A stretch of DNA of 64,000 nt from Austropuccinia psidii (lineage: Eukaryota; Basidiomycota; Pucciniomycetes; Pucciniales; Sphaerophragmiaceae): positions 9,667,888 to 9,731,887 of the forward strand of contig JALGQZ010000014.1 of assembly GCA_023105745.1 (NCBI GenBank), written 5' to 3'. The notes below the pieces were generated by a model. The model was not told the origin of the DNA. It did no database searches and was given only the letters and a program-made list of their open reading frames with translations. Of the stretch, positions 23,051 to 35,502 are shown one piece after another. The translations under genes and the position numbers were made by a program. The first letter of the stretch is position 1. Every line of letters starts with the position of its first letter.

Positions 23051-24026
23051 GTCCCTCATTTTTGGAAGGCTTTATGGAGGGCCTAAAAGGTATAAATAAA
23101 GGGCATCTCTCTCTGTTTACCCCCATGCTTCTGATTCATACAAGAATATTTAGGATAAATCCATCCCTTCTTTAGTAAAATAATCTAGTATTATATTGAA
23201 ACAATCAGTAGCAAGGCTCAGTAGCTGATAGTATTATTTATGATTAATTAATGAAAGATATTTATATTATTAAGGAATGAGTGTAATATTATTCAATAGT
23301 CTTGACATTATAGTAGTAGTGTTCAATTAGTGTTTGAAGATATTCTCAGTAGTGATCTTATTAAATTTATCAATAAACCTTATTTATGGAAGGGATATCA
23401 TCTTACCCTTATATCTGATATCATAACCCTTATAGATATATTGGATTATATTCATATTAATCCTAATAGTATCATATTCCTATTATATTATTTATATCTT
23501 ACCCTTATATTAACCCAACCTACCTTATAAAATCATCTTACCCTTGAATCATTTTATTTATATCAATATTATTATTAAAGAACCTATAAAAGTCTTAACT
23601 AGCTATCAAGATTATGATTCATATTAATAGTGATCTCAAAGAAATAGTCATTAAATATCCCAATTACTGAAATAAGTAATCCTAGAATAATTTATGAAAA
23701 AGAACTGTATAATCAATAAAAAGAAGTTAAGCAGAATTTAATTACTCAACAAAGAATAACTCTGAACATTATTATCATAGCAATCTTTTAGTTACAGACT
23801 GATAGAAACTGTGCAAGAAAATTCTCCATTTGAAAAGCCACAAAACTAATTAATTGATTTGTGATCTTATCAAGAGGGTATCTTTTTGATTATATTTAGA
23901 GGGGAAGCTAAAACACCTTAGCACCCATGGTTACTGGCTAATTTTGAAATTAAAAACAGACTCACCAATAATTTCCTCCTCAAATTACTTCCTATTATTT
24001 ATCCCGGAACAAAAGGAGTTCCCACA

Positions 24027-25560
24027 ATGTTGCTTCAGCTTACTCAAGCAGGAGGAAAGTATCCCACTGCTCTCCATTTTAATCCCAGAGGATTGGTGGG
24101 AGTTGTTGTTGGTCCCAAATATGGTTTGGGTGCAATCACATTGTATTATACTAAACTAATTGATTCAAACATAACATTTTCCCAAAAATGTTGAATTGGA
24201 TTGGTTGGGTAAAGAATTCTCTGAGCCATTTTGAAGGAGGAGTGACCATAGTTTGGAAGATTATCAGGACGCTTTTCTGATTCCTTCATAAATTTGAGAT
24301 TCCAAATGTTGTTAATAAAACATCCTTTGGTTTTTCTTGCCTTAAAAAAATTAAACCCTATATAGTGCAATGTATATCACATGAGTAAACAACCAAATAC
24401 TTGTGTACTATTTACAAAAGTAAAACTCACCTTGAATCTCAAGTTTCTCAAGCCAGGCTGACATTTTAATTTTTTGGTGACTAATCACTTTACTACCAAC
24501 AGAAAGGAATTTATCAGCATCATTTGTTGGTAAATTTTGCCACCAATTCTTGGATATACTATTGATATCATCAAGCCCTCTTTTCCATGATTCTTGAGTA
24601 ATATTGAAATTAAAATTCAAAATGCCTCCAAGCTCTTCAATTAATGATATAAATATTCCTTCATACTTATGGGAGGTTGACACTTGTTCCCAGGTTCATG
24701 CATTCTATCAGTCATATCTCAACCTATTGTATCATGTTTAATTTTCTCACTTTTTTGGAATGCTTAAATATTTTCAGGAGGGGAAGGAGGTGTTTCATGA
24801 TGGATTTTTTTATTGAGTGCCAGGGGTTTTGGTTTGAGGACTTTCATCATCATGATGGTCAACTTCAATATTGACAATATAACCACCTTGATCAAGAGAA
24901 TGTTTTTGTGGTTCATAGGTATGACATTTTTTGTTTTTTTTTGTGGCATTTTTATTTTTTCTTTTTCCTAAACTTTTTCCTGGACCTCCAATCACCACTT
25001 GAGATTCTTAAGGGAGGAATTATCCCACCTCCACACTTATTGACTTATTTTAAGCAGCTTTTTTTATCAATTTGGTATGCAATTAGTAGGGGAATCATGA
25101 TTCAAATCCATGTTGAGGAGGCTCATTTCTTCACCAATGTTTTGAAGTAAATAATCAGGAATTTTACTATCATTTTTAGTTTTTTCAAGGCTGCAAATTT
25201 TTTGTGTGATGTTTGGCACAAATTTTTCCTTGGATGTAATTTCAACCCAGCCACTAAAGCTTACATCCTCTTTCCCAGCATGTTCTGTTGGTGCACAAGA
25301 TTCAAAAGTCTTTTCATTCTCATAGCTTTTGAAATTCATTCTTTGAGAGCTTGGAGGCTGAGCTGAAATAAATGCTATTAAGAAAATATCAGGTCTTGAG
25401 AGATTAAAGATATTCAAAATGAATTTATACTCACATTCTGGAAAAACTGGTGGATCTTTATTATTTTCATGTTCCAAGCTCTTCAACTCAATGCCTAATT
25501 CATTACCACTTACCATATCAGAGATTTCACTTCCACTATCTGGGGCAGAAGTTGGTAGTT
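24027..25560 (-). pseudogene. T gene 1, N-terminal and middle part (copy 1)
   Basis: Read on the minus strand from about 25560 the segment is colinear with 56940-58530 of copy 2. It has a 149-codon open frame (25516 to 25067) whose start region ELGIELKSLEHE matches ELVIEVESQSHE of copy 2. It has a second one (24683 to 24408) with SWKRGLDDINS and MSAWLEKLE. A GT-AG intron at 24358-24430 matches the intron of copy 2 at 58119-58188. After it come FNFFKARKTKGCF and FWENVMFESISLV. The protein has no recognised family. The intron shared at the same place argues for an old, once functional gene. Confidence 0.7.
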
Positions 25561-26480
25561 GTTTTAATTATGTTGGAAGGCCTGGGGTTTGAGGCACAGG
25601 GGAGATTGTTTATTAAGTAAATAAATGGCGATGATTTGATTTATAAATTTATTGACAACTGTAGAATAAAAAGCTCAAAATTGAAGAAAAAAGCCAGGAG
25701 TTCTGAAATTTATGGAAGTAAATTAAAATCCAGATATTATTGATTGATTATTGTTTAGGAAATATTGACATTGGATAATTTTGAAAAGGTTGGAAGAAGT
25801 TAAATATCAATTTAAAATGGTTCAATATTTAGTAAATTCTTTAGGAAAAAGTAGTTTTAGAACCACAAGCTCACCAAATGGAACCTTCCCATCCACAGCC
25901 TTAGAATATTCCATCAATATCTATTTAATTTGTATTGCATTTGCAAAATTTGATTTGTTGGCAAATTTCAAGGGGGTTATGTGTTGCAAATTATTTCATC
26001 TCATTGAGATTAAATTACATCCCTGTGAGAAATTGAATAACATCAACTAGTGAGAAAGCTACCAAAGTCAATTTTTGAACTATTAAACTCCTGTGAGGTA
26101 AGGACTAAACAAAGTGTTCCTTTTGAATGATATGAAATGAAATGTTTTTGTCATAGAAACAAAAGACACAATTTCAGTTTTAAAGAGTTCACTAATTAGG
26201 TATCAATTTGTGAGTCTCATTATTTAAACCCTAACCACAACATTGTGAATATCTCCACCAATTTCCCCCAAGAATAGGTTTGCAGAGAAGGCCACTCAGA
26301 ATATTTCTGTGATTGGGTTCATCATGTATGCCAACAAGCCACTGTACCCTATGGCTCTAAACACTTACTATGATAGATTCTCTCACATATTAAACTGAGG
26401 GAGAGTATTGTTCATTGTGAAATGGTTATGATTTGATGAGATAGGAGAGTGCTGAAATGAAAGACCTGTGTGGCAAAATT
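25561..26480 (-). other. 5' flank of T gene 1 (copy 1)
   Basis: No gene. 26041-26340 matches the reverse complement of 56210-56500, including ACCCTAACCACAACATTGTG and AAGGCCACTCAG. It is AT-rich with no obvious motif beyond this conservation. Confidence 0.65.
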
Positions 26481-27050
26481 TTAACACTTTAAATTAGCAT
26501 TAAGGAGTTTGATATCAATTTCCAAGGTAAATGATGCATAAGAAGATGTGTCCATGAGTGTAAGAATGGTCAATTGGACAACTTCACAGCCCTTGGTGCG
26601 GAAGCCAATCATTGTGTGAGTGTAAGGATGGTAAATTGAGAACATGAGAGGGGAGTGCAGAGTTTGAGCATGGTAAGTTTCAGGGATGTTGATGTGCAAG
26701 GATGGTATACAGCAGAGATGTGGCATATAATGTTTCCATGAGAGTAAGGATGGCAAATGGGGGAAATGATGAGGTATTGGTGCAGAAGCCAGTCATTCCA
26801 TGAGTGTAAGGATGATGAATTGAGAACATGAGAGGGAAGTGTGGGACCGTAAGAATTGTAAGCTTCAGAAATAATTAGGCGGGGTTTGGAAGTGTAAGGA
26901 TGGTATATGGCGGAGAAATGGAGGTGGTGTTGCAGAATCCAATCTTTGCGTAAGTGTAAGCTGGGACAGCTTGCAGAGATCATAGGCAGGTGGTGCAGAA
27001 GCCAATTTATGTGAGAGTAGGAATGGTAAAGGGGGGAGATGATCATTCTG
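26481..27050 (-). repeat. Minisatellite at the left end of T (copy 1)
   Basis: Degenerate units spaced 46-92 bp apart with a core that reads ACCATCCTTACACTCATG on the minus strand. Cores are near 26555, 26618, 26695, 26742, 26800, 26892 and 26950. The array in copy 2 (45590-45749 and 55988-56170) has the same core. Open frames across it on the minus strand are by-products of the repeat. Confidence 0.75.
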
Positions 27051-27338
27051 CAGTGCAGAAGTCATCTCATGCATGGGCATGCACATTCCATACTCCTGGC
27101 TTGCACCATGAGGTGTAATTACCCAAAAATTGTGAATGGTGTTTGTATGGGTTTTTTCTTTGAGTGAAATACTCATGTGACATATTTGATGATTGACCTT
27201 GTCTTTATGCAGATGTGATGCAACCCAATGAATACAGTTACTATAATGTGACACTAATGCAACTTCAGCAAGATTTTATACTGAAAGCAGTGTGATGTGA
27301 AGTCAATCGTGGGCAATTGACATAACATTTTCCATGGT
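27051..27338 (-). promoter_or_regulatory. T terminus with TATA box and near-palindrome (copy 1)
   Basis: On the minus strand the unit begins near 27338. It has the near-palindrome GTCAATTGCCCACGATTGAC (27303-27322) and the TATA box TATAAAA (27274-27280), then GTTGCATTAGTGTCA. All three lie in the same order and spacing at 45374-45440 of copy 2. The TATA box probably starts the transcript of T gene 1. The palindrome is a candidate transposase or regulator site. Confidence 0.55.
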
Positions 27339-27340
27339 TT

Positions 27341-27680
27341 CTGATCAATTTGAGGCATTTTTTCTCTTTGAAAATCTTTTTGGAGACTGTGATCTCATAT
27401 TAATTACCTGATGCTCTTTGCTCAATAAATTCCAATTAGCATTTCACTTGAATAAATTTCTTTTGTAGCTGTAGATATCCCTTGTAGAGTATTTTTGGTA
27501 AAACAATAAATCTTTACAATATTATTTTTTTACACTGACAAAGTTAAAAACAATGAATTTGGCCTGTTTTCTTGTAAAAACTCTCAAAATTCACTATTTT
27601 TAATTAAATCTTACCTTATAAATATTTTGAGGATAAAAAGTACTTCATTTTTAATTAACTTCTGATATCCACACCTTACT
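27341..27680 (+). repeat. Remnant of the 5' LTR of element F
   Basis: Matches the 3' part of the F-type LTRs (1780-1988 and, reversed, 41369-41745), including TTTGCTCAATAAATTCCAAT and AGTATTTTTGGTAAAACAAT. It ends CACCTTACT, where the solo LTRs end CCTTACA. The LTR is cut on the left by T. Confidence 0.65.
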
Positions 27681-30350
27681 TTTGAGGGCCCAGCCATGAT
27701 CTGTGACATATTTTTTTACCTTTTTAATATTTTTTCTTATATTGAAAAATAGAAAAATACATAAAGAATACTTATAATATCAAAAAACTCATAAAATTAA
27801 TCTTTTTAAAGTTATAAGTGAGGCTTTATTTATCATTCTCCTTTTGGAAAAATCTTCTTTTTACTTAATTAATTGCCTTTTCATTCATTTTAGTGTCTGG
27901 CAAGGTGGTAAGACAAGAAAAGATTGAAACAACATCAACAGCCAGTAGCATTATCCCACCCAGTACTGTTTGATATGAGCCTAATACCACATTTATTATA
28001 ACCCACAATAATCAAGCACAGCCAATTTCTTCTGAGTTAAACAATTTGGATATTAGAAATACTCTCCAAAATCAATGAATTTGACCAATAGAAGATTTTG
28101 ACTGAAATTACTATTTTTAAGATTTTTCACTTATAGTCATTCCTTCAACTAGATCAGGAGCAAGCTATAGCCCTTCAAGAATCTCTCAAAAAGGTTATAG
28201 ACATGGTTATGGCAGAAGCCAATTGGTTTCAGAAGGGCAAGGTCCATTAAATTACTCCCAAACTGAAAAATCATTCCATTCTGAAGCTGATAACACTTTA
28301 TTACCTTCAAAAAGAGATTAAACTGCCACAAGAAGATTCAGTGGGAATTTACAAAGCCCGTCATAAGGCATAAAACAATGAACTTCAACACAAAGAGTAT
28401 CAAATCCTAGCAGATTTTTGGAGAACCTGCATGAACTCTTAGCTGACTGAGAGAAAGTTTGTGGGCAATCCTAATACTTGCAAGTTACTCGATTAATGGC
28501 TTCCTTTAATGGAAAAGAAAATGATTCCTTTCAGAGCAGAATTGAGTGAAAACAACCCTACAACACCCAAACAAGTGTCAAAACTAGCCCAAGTGGCCAG
28601 AAGCAATGATTCCAACTTGGGAAAGCAGCCACAAGCTCAGAAAAAGGGAAAGGGAAAGGCACCAGCCTCAAAACCATACATCGAGGGCTACTGAATGCCA
28701 ATGATTTAACAAGATGCCATGGAAAATGTGTTTGAGATAACCAGAAACATGATGGAAATGCAGAAGAGAGAGGGAGCCAGATTAAAATATCAGGAATGGT
28801 TCCTGGGATTTTGGATGGAATTCCAGATTTGTAAATAAACATCAATGACCTGAAAAGTCATATTTCTGATAAGAATTCAAATATCTGTAACAATTGTATA
28901 ACAAATAGTCTGATTTTAAGCCAAAGAAGCCAACACTTATGTGTTTTGAGAAAGTTTTAGGAACAATTGAAACATCAAATAATGACACTTCATTTGAAAA
29001 TAAAATGAGTGAAAGTTATTTCATTATGCAATAATTTACAAATAAATATTCAAAATTGAATATTTATGACATGATTAAAACAAGAATAAGCAAATCCATA
29101 AGTATTATCAAAAAGGATAACAAGAAATCCCTTTATGATAATACAAATTCATTTACTGATGTAAAAACAGATATAATTTTCTTGAAAAATTGTTTTGATA
29201 CGTCACAAGAATAATTATCAAAAGTAAAGGTTAAATTGAATCAAATAATTTCTCACAATACTAGACAAACAGAATTATGGCAAAAAATTTCAATTAAAGA
29301 AGACATGTATAAAGCTGAATTGATCAATTCAATACAAGATTTCTAGCATGATTTCAGAAGTTTCACAAGGCTTAATATAGTAAAATTAATGAAATCAAAT
29401 AATTACTGCACACTTTTCCATGAATGTCTACACCTCAAAATAAATGTGAGGGTATACAAAATTGCAAACCACAATTATTTGATGTAGAAAATTTACAAAT
29501 AAAGAATGAATTTTCCACTTCTTTCCATAACTCGGAACCATCAATGGGCAAAGCACTCTTGAAAGACGTACCAAAAGCTAAATGATGGCTTCACCTCAGT
29601 GGTGAAAGAGAATATGACCATATGTAATTCATTAGAGCTATTAAAATGATCAAAGAAGAATTTTAATTACCATAAAGATTTGTCACAGCAAACTTCAACA
29701 CCTGTTTTACCAAGTCAGCTCATAGATGTTATATCATGTTAAGACAACAACATGAACACCAAAGCTTGACTTGGTGGAAACCTCAAATAATTAATAAGTG
29801 GGCCAATGATGCTTGAAGATGTGAAGTAGAGACAGCCTTTGAATCTGAAAAACTTAATTCTGGAAAAGACAGAGCATTACAATGGTCTTTCCAGCAGAAT
29901 GACAGGCTAACAGAATTATAACCTAGGATTTCAGAAGTTATAATTCACAGATACATTTGGAGACAATGTGGAGGTGATTTGAAATATGCTGTAAAAAGCA
30001 GGACCAGTGAACAATCTTCAGCAAAATATATTATAAATATACTAAAAGAAGTAACCACCAGAACTAAAATTGGTTCTAGTAGGATGAATCTTCAAAAAAG
30101 GTTTGATGCACCTTGGAAAGATTCTGTGGACAGAAGCCCCAAATGAATATCTATTAATACAAAATATAAATCAGCAGAAACAATCACAAAATGCCATATT
30201 TTCCAAAGCACCACACATAGATCTAATACATGTCCAACAAGATGGAAAATCAATGAAATTAACATTGAAAAGGGACCTGATTTTAAAAGAGATGATTTGG
30301 ATGAGGATAATTCAGAGGATTAATAATCAATATTATCTGAATACTCAAAA
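27681..30350 (+). pseudogene. Leader and gag of element F, decayed
   Basis: It begins TTTGAGGGCCCAGCCATG, the primer-site block of this lineage. Fragments follow that recall the overlapping frame of A (PMI then a helix, near 28695) and a basic 62-codon frame at 28509-28694. From about 29540 come capsid-like blocks such as GEREYDHM and TWWKPQIINKW, matching the capsid region of A and C (GEYNYMEF; WWKRQIIQK). Stops occur every few dozen codons. It is cut at 30350 by element C and resumes as protease and reverse transcriptase at 43877. Confidence 0.6.
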
Positions 30351-33300
30351 TGTCAGCCTGTGATTCAAAGCCAGAGCATAAGCATGATAGCCAAATACCA
30401 TAAACCAATGGTAAAGCCAAGATACCACCAGAACATTGAGATGCGCCAGATTATCTCAAAAGTTATGAAAAGAAATAGGAAACTCACCTCTTTCCCAATA
30501 TACAAGTCCCATAATCATAGGAGAAAGAATAACAAAGTTATTCCTGCTCTGGGAGCCTTTGAGATATGACCATATACCCAATAAGGTCACAAAAAAGATT
30601 AAGAATAATTATACCTTTAATATAATTATACTAAAATCACTTAGAATAATTATACATTAAAAACAATTACTTAAATATACAAAAAATACCATAAATTGGT
30701 ACAAAAATTGGTTTAACTTAAAAACCAATGTATCAACATGTAAAATAAATTATACCATTGGATTCCTCATGGAAAAATACACATATACCATTTTTATGGC
30801 ATATCTGTAAAGTCAATATTTAATGAATTATTAGGTATAATACCTTATAAAAACCATCAAATCCTATTTATCTCAGAAGCCAATGAAACAACATGTGAAA
30901 TAAATTGTACCAGTGGATTCCCCACGAATATCCACACATAAAACAATTAATAAGCTAATTTCCAAAGTCAATACTTAAGGAATTATCCTGAATATATGCA
31001 CTTTTTTGGTCAACGCATATATTCAAGGATCATAGCTAATATCTTCTAAACTATACATGATAGAATGATGAACCAAAAATAAAGTTACCACGTAATTTCT
31101 GTAAGAACACAGATATGAAATTTATTTTACACATTATAAACAAGGTTAAAACCTATGATGAAATATTGATAAAAATCAACAGAGCTGTTGACCACTTTGT
31201 TGTGAAAGTGGTCCAAACTTAAAAAAAAGTATACAGTTGGATTCTACTAGTTCATTCGTGAAGAATGATGTAATTTTTATTATTAAATTCAGGGTATAAC
31301 CCCCTGAAATCAAGGTTTGAAGTTTAAAATATTGAATTTCGACAGAAAAGATGAGTTACAAGAAAAATCATCAAAATTAGAGTTTTGATGATGTAATAAA
31401 ACGCTCTTGGCAGCATAATAAGGTTAGGCCAGGCTATCAGAATTCACTCTCTGAATTTCTGTAGCGTGTAAATCTCAAAAGTTATTGAAGATCAAAGTTT
31501 GAGCTTAAATTGAGCAGTTATGATCACCTACTGTAACCTTAAATTAAGTTTAACAGTCATAAGAGTGATAAAATTGGTGAATACTATTAGTTTATGATTA
31601 AAACTAATAAAATCCACGAAATTTGGGGTTCTGCCAAGCCTCTGATGTCATCAAACTTAAAGTTATAGTGATAACTTTAAATAATGGTGTAATAATGATG
31701 TAAGATGGTTTGATCATGATGTAATCACCCTCAAACCTTAAAATATTGATCAATTCCAGTGGATATGATCAGTACACGTCTACTAGAAGCCTGTTGGACT
31801 CTAGGAGGGAGGTATTTACTATAAATAGAGCTCTTTTCACTCTATTTTCCCCTCAGACGCATCAAAAACATTAAATCAATTAAATAAAAGGTAATTTCTT
31901 TATTCTTTATATATAAAACTCTTATATTATTAAAGACCAAAGACCATCTTATTATTAATCACTACTTTTGTGTGATTAAATCAATTCTTTAATTGTTTTT
32001 GTCATAAATCTCTCTATAAACTCATTTCCACGTAAAATCAAGAATTTTAGTAAATTTTCTTTATTTTTATTGTAAATACAATTTGAAAAAGTTGTATTAT
32101 ATTCTTTTGGCGTAAAATATCTCAAAATTATTATTTTAAGTGTTAAAAGTAGGTTATTTCATCTTCTTATAATAATTTCTCTCTTATTATTACTCTTAAT
32201 AATTCTTAATTAATATGAGTAGTATTTATATTAATATATAACTTTAATATTGGTAATATTATTGTTATTAATTGTTTTTTATTTATAAAAAACAATTTTT
32301 TACGCCTTTATTATTTGTTGGTAACAATAATAAAGAGCTTTATAATATATTAATTATTTTATATTAATATATTATTTTTAATATTATAATTTTATATAAT
32401 ATTAATTATATTATTATATTTATTTAATAATATAATATTTTTTAGGCCATAATAATAATAGTTCTTTATTATTATTATTATTATTATTTTAATCTTATTT
32501 ATTTCAATTATAAGGACATACAGAGTACAATAAGTAATAAATTAGTAATTTTTACTTATTGTTTCATAGTCAAACCTTACATGCTCAAAGTTGTTGTTGA
32601 GCATAAACCTTAATTTTGACCTCTCATCTGAAATACATAGTAAGTGCCTTAGCCCCATCAAAGGGGTATTCAAAATGAAGCTCCAAATTAATGCCATCCA
32701 ATAGTGCCAGCAAAACCGAGCTAGAACCAGTATTACAGAAGTTATGGCCAAATTCAGGCCAAATAAGTGTGAATAAAATATTCACTTCTCATCTAGATTC
32801 TACAGTTTTAGTGTGAGATACCTGAAGTGGGGTATTTTTGGAAATAGAACAATCAGGGCTATCTGATGGTGCCATTCAATTCCCCATTTCTCATCTGGAA
32901 CAAAGGTTATAAGGCAAATAAGCCCAACACAGCTTTTTTCCTGAAACGCATATATGTACAAAAATCTTGTACATGGCATACCTTTGCTATATGCAAAGAT
33001 GACCTCATCAAATGATGTACTATTTTTTAGAAAAAATACAGGGCTACACACTGAACCAATTTTGAGGTTGATACCTCAAAAACTGACAAAGCTATGGCTG
33101 TTTTAAGGTCAGAATCCCACAATTTGTCCAATACAGCCTTAACATGGGATAATATCCCATCACCATGATTATGAGGTTTCAAAAAGACAAGGAAGCTTTT
33201 TTATACTTCAATACCTCATAGTTCATTCAATACTGGGGTCCCATACCAGTTCTGTACAGCATTCTACATGTCATACATGTCAGAATCAGGCTGTGTGGTC

Positions 33301-33802
33301 CCCAGATGAAAATTTTCACCCTTGATTGGTGAATACTTCCCAGATGTGGTTTCAAAGCCACATCTGAGCCCAATAAAGGCTATTAAGGCCTTCTGAAAAC
33401 CACAAGCCTGTCCTTGAGAGTGAAAAAATCTTCACTTCCTCTATGTGAAGAGGTCTAGCAGCCTTTTCAACCCATTTCAGGATAAAAGGAGGCCTTTTCA
33501 CTTCCAGAAAAGGAATCCCCATCCTGCTCTTGAATTCCTGTGTAGTAAAACTGTCAAAAACAGTCATACTCTTGGAAATAATCAGGTTATACTTCAAATT
33601 TAAGTATTGTAGCTCTTATTATAGTAATCCAGCTGGTTAGACTGCACCCAGGGATTTACACAGCACTCACCACCACTATATTATTATAGTAAAGCCCTTA
33701 TTATCCTCAATAAACTTCTTATTTACCATTTTCACCATGTCACAGTCATAGTTAAAGCTTGTAAATACCAGTATACACCTTTATCATAGAATCAGCCTGA
33801 CA
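30351..33802 (+). repeat. Element C 5' LTR, interrupted
   Basis: The pieces 30351-30549 and 32587-33802 (about 1415 bp together) form one LTR starting TGTCAGCCTGTGATTC and ending CTGACA. The join falls inside TTCCTGCTCAAAGTTGTTG, which is intact in the other LTRs. Confidence 0.9.
30550..32581 (+). mobile_element. F-type solo LTR in the 5' LTR of element C
   Basis: A 2032-bp segment starting TGGGAGCC and ending CCTTACA, with a perfect duplication TGCTC (30545-30549 and 32582-32586). Its start and end agree with the other F-type LTRs. TATAAATA at 31820-31827, followed by GAGCTCTTTTCACTC, is a good core promoter, and AATAAAAG follows at about 31885. The 3' third is very AT-rich with AAT/ATT runs. 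No gene inside. Confidence 0.88.
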
Positions 33803-33818
33803 TTTTGAGGGCCTGGCC

Positions 33819-34427
33819 ATGTTTTTTTTGAACTTTTTGGACCTTATAGGTAAGTTTTTCTCTTATTTTCTCTATTCTGACAAATCTTTTTACCTTTTTT
33901 AGGCTTAATTTCTTAACAAAAATATATATAATATATATCTTATATATATTTGTAAAATGGTATATGTCATATACCACTATTATTTATCTTCTTTGAATCA
34001 AATTGTGGCATGGTTGATTATAATTTAATCACCACAACAACCCTTATTTTTGGAATTTTTTACATATACAAACACTTTAAGCCATGCTTAAAGTCCTTTT
34101 GGTTGTTAATATGAGGACATCTCTTACTGTAAAACCAACAGGTGATGCGTGGTTGAGTGTATTGTTCATTGAATTACACTCTTACATACCACTTTTATCA
34201 GATTATACTTGCTAATTACAAGTTATTCTGTGAGATACTGGCATACAAACAGTGTACAAGATATCTGTAAGCTGTATTTCTGACATAAAATTGTTAATTC
34301 AATTACACTGTCATTATACAAGGGCATGTTGTAGTAACATACAAGCCCAGGGGCCATTCTTAGGCGTGCAAACAGCATTTTAAGAATTCTTAACTGACAT
34401 TAAGCCCCGTTTTCCTCTTTGATTCAG
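33819..34427 (+). other. Leader of element C with candidate first exon and intron
   Basis: An ATG at 33819, inside the primer-site block GGGCCTGGCCATG, opens a 31-base exon that stops at the donor GTAAGT (33850). The acceptor TTTGATTCAG ends at 34427, giving a 578-bp intron with the branch-like CTGAC (about 34394) and a pyrimidine run. Splicing would join this exon in frame to the leader ORF at 34428. The rest of the leader has no other feature. Confidence 0.45.
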
Positions 34428-34774
34428 TCAAAGAAAACTACATAAAACTTGAGACCCAGTCACAGGCCAACACACCAGTGACACCCTGAGAACCAGAGAG
34501 CAGAAAGGGAAAAGGAAAGAGGCACAGTGAAGTCCCAATTACAGAAAAGAAGTGGACACCCATTGCCACTCAGAGGAATGGAACACCACAAAACTCTGCT
34601 TCAATACAGGGTAAACCAACTTTAACCACTTGTACAGGGAAAATTCCCAAAATTAACCCAGTTGTAACCTCTAAAGGTAAATTGCCAAAATCAGCAGACA
34701 AGAAATTTGTACAGGGCACATTAAAAGGTAAATACCCTAAGAACATAAAGTTTTTGACTGCTTGCAAGCACTGA
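34428..34774 (+). pseudogene. Leader ORF of element C
   Basis: Homologous to 4029-4375 in element A and of equal length, ending TACKH and TGA (34772-34774). One internal TGA lies near 34487, at TP-stop-EPE where A has TPSEPE. Lys-, Thr- and Pro-rich, no recognised domain. See the intron candidate just upstream for its likely start. Confidence 0.5.
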
Positions 34775-35502
34775 TATGTCACCTGTACACCTCAGAAACC
34801 TTGACTTCCAAAGGAACCAACCAGATGACAAAGAAGGCTTTTCCAGAACCAGAATACCTGGAAGAGGACACCTTGGAAACAGTGGTGGAGGGTAAGACAC
34901 TGAGGGAACTCATACCCACTCTTCCATTCACTTTCCAATTGAAAAGGAACCTCAAACCAGAGGACTGAAAAGATATGGATCAAGTTCTTCAGCTTCACCA
35001 ACTCCTCAAACATTTATTTTGATGGGGCATGGACAACAGAAGGTTCAACCCGGAATCCCACTGGGAAGAAATCTGAGAAAGTTGCCAGAAGATTTGTCTC
35101 AAAGAGATAGACTTCAGAGACTTTATGGTAATCACCAAAGGTTGGAATCCCACCAGGCAGTTCAGACTCCTGGAAGTGAGGGCAAACAGGATGAGGGAGA
35201 ATCAAGCCACTATCCAAGCTATAGAAGAACAGCTGACCCAGACAGGGCATACTCAGATTCCTTAAGGCTCACAAGGAGCAGGCTAAATCAGCTCCCAAGT
35301 AGCTTAACACCATTCAGAGACCAACAAATCAGTGGCCAAGAGTCACCATTATTCACAAACCCAGGAATTTTCCAGGAGAAGACAATGATACAAGGGCAAA
35401 AACACAACCACCTTCAGTCAGAGGAAGGGAGAGTCAGACCCAACGATCCAGAAGCTCTTAGATTTGCTGAAAGAAGTGCACAAGAACCAGAAGTAGTTGT
35501 AA
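34741..35502 (+). pseudogene. Overlapping frame a in element C, decayed
   Basis: Homologous to 4342-5097 of element A. It is open to 34968 (ending LKPED, then TGA where A has Trp), then has more stops but keeps colinear blocks to the same end EVHKNQK and TAG. The Gag frame over the same bases carries only one stop (34893-34895) in this stretch, so the two frames have decayed at different rates in this copy. Confidence 0.5.

Larger units (their letters stand above)
22059..24026 (+). mobile_element. Probable solo LTR (third family) in T gene 1
   Basis: The gene sequence is continuous in copy 2 (near 58530) but is interrupted here by about 1968 bp starting TGTGG and ending CCACA. TATAAATA at 23091-23098 after a repeat block suits an LTR promoter. 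It carries an (AAT)n run, a three-unit repeat and no gene. The duplication at the edges is unclear, because the flanking bases can be aligned in more than one way. It could also be another kind of insertion. Confidence 0.5.
13179..27338 (-). mobile_element. Repeat T, copy 1 (minus strand), heavily nested
   Basis: Segments 13179-13896, 21532-22058 and 24027-27338 read in order on the minus strand match 45358-45749 plus 55988 to about 59710 of copy 2. This holds through a TATA-bearing end, a minisatellite, 5' flank, an intron-bearing gene and its downstream part. The gaps are filled by a reversed solo LTR carrying element B and by a solo LTR at 22059-24026. On the left it is cut by element A before the oxygenase region of copy 2. 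The order and the shared intron show one original unit. The type of element is not recognised. Confidence 0.75.

Noticed and set aside
26481..27254. Minus-strand His/Leu-rich proteins over the minisatellite
   Set aside because: The frames follow the repeat period and shift between units. There is no conserved start and no match in copy 2.
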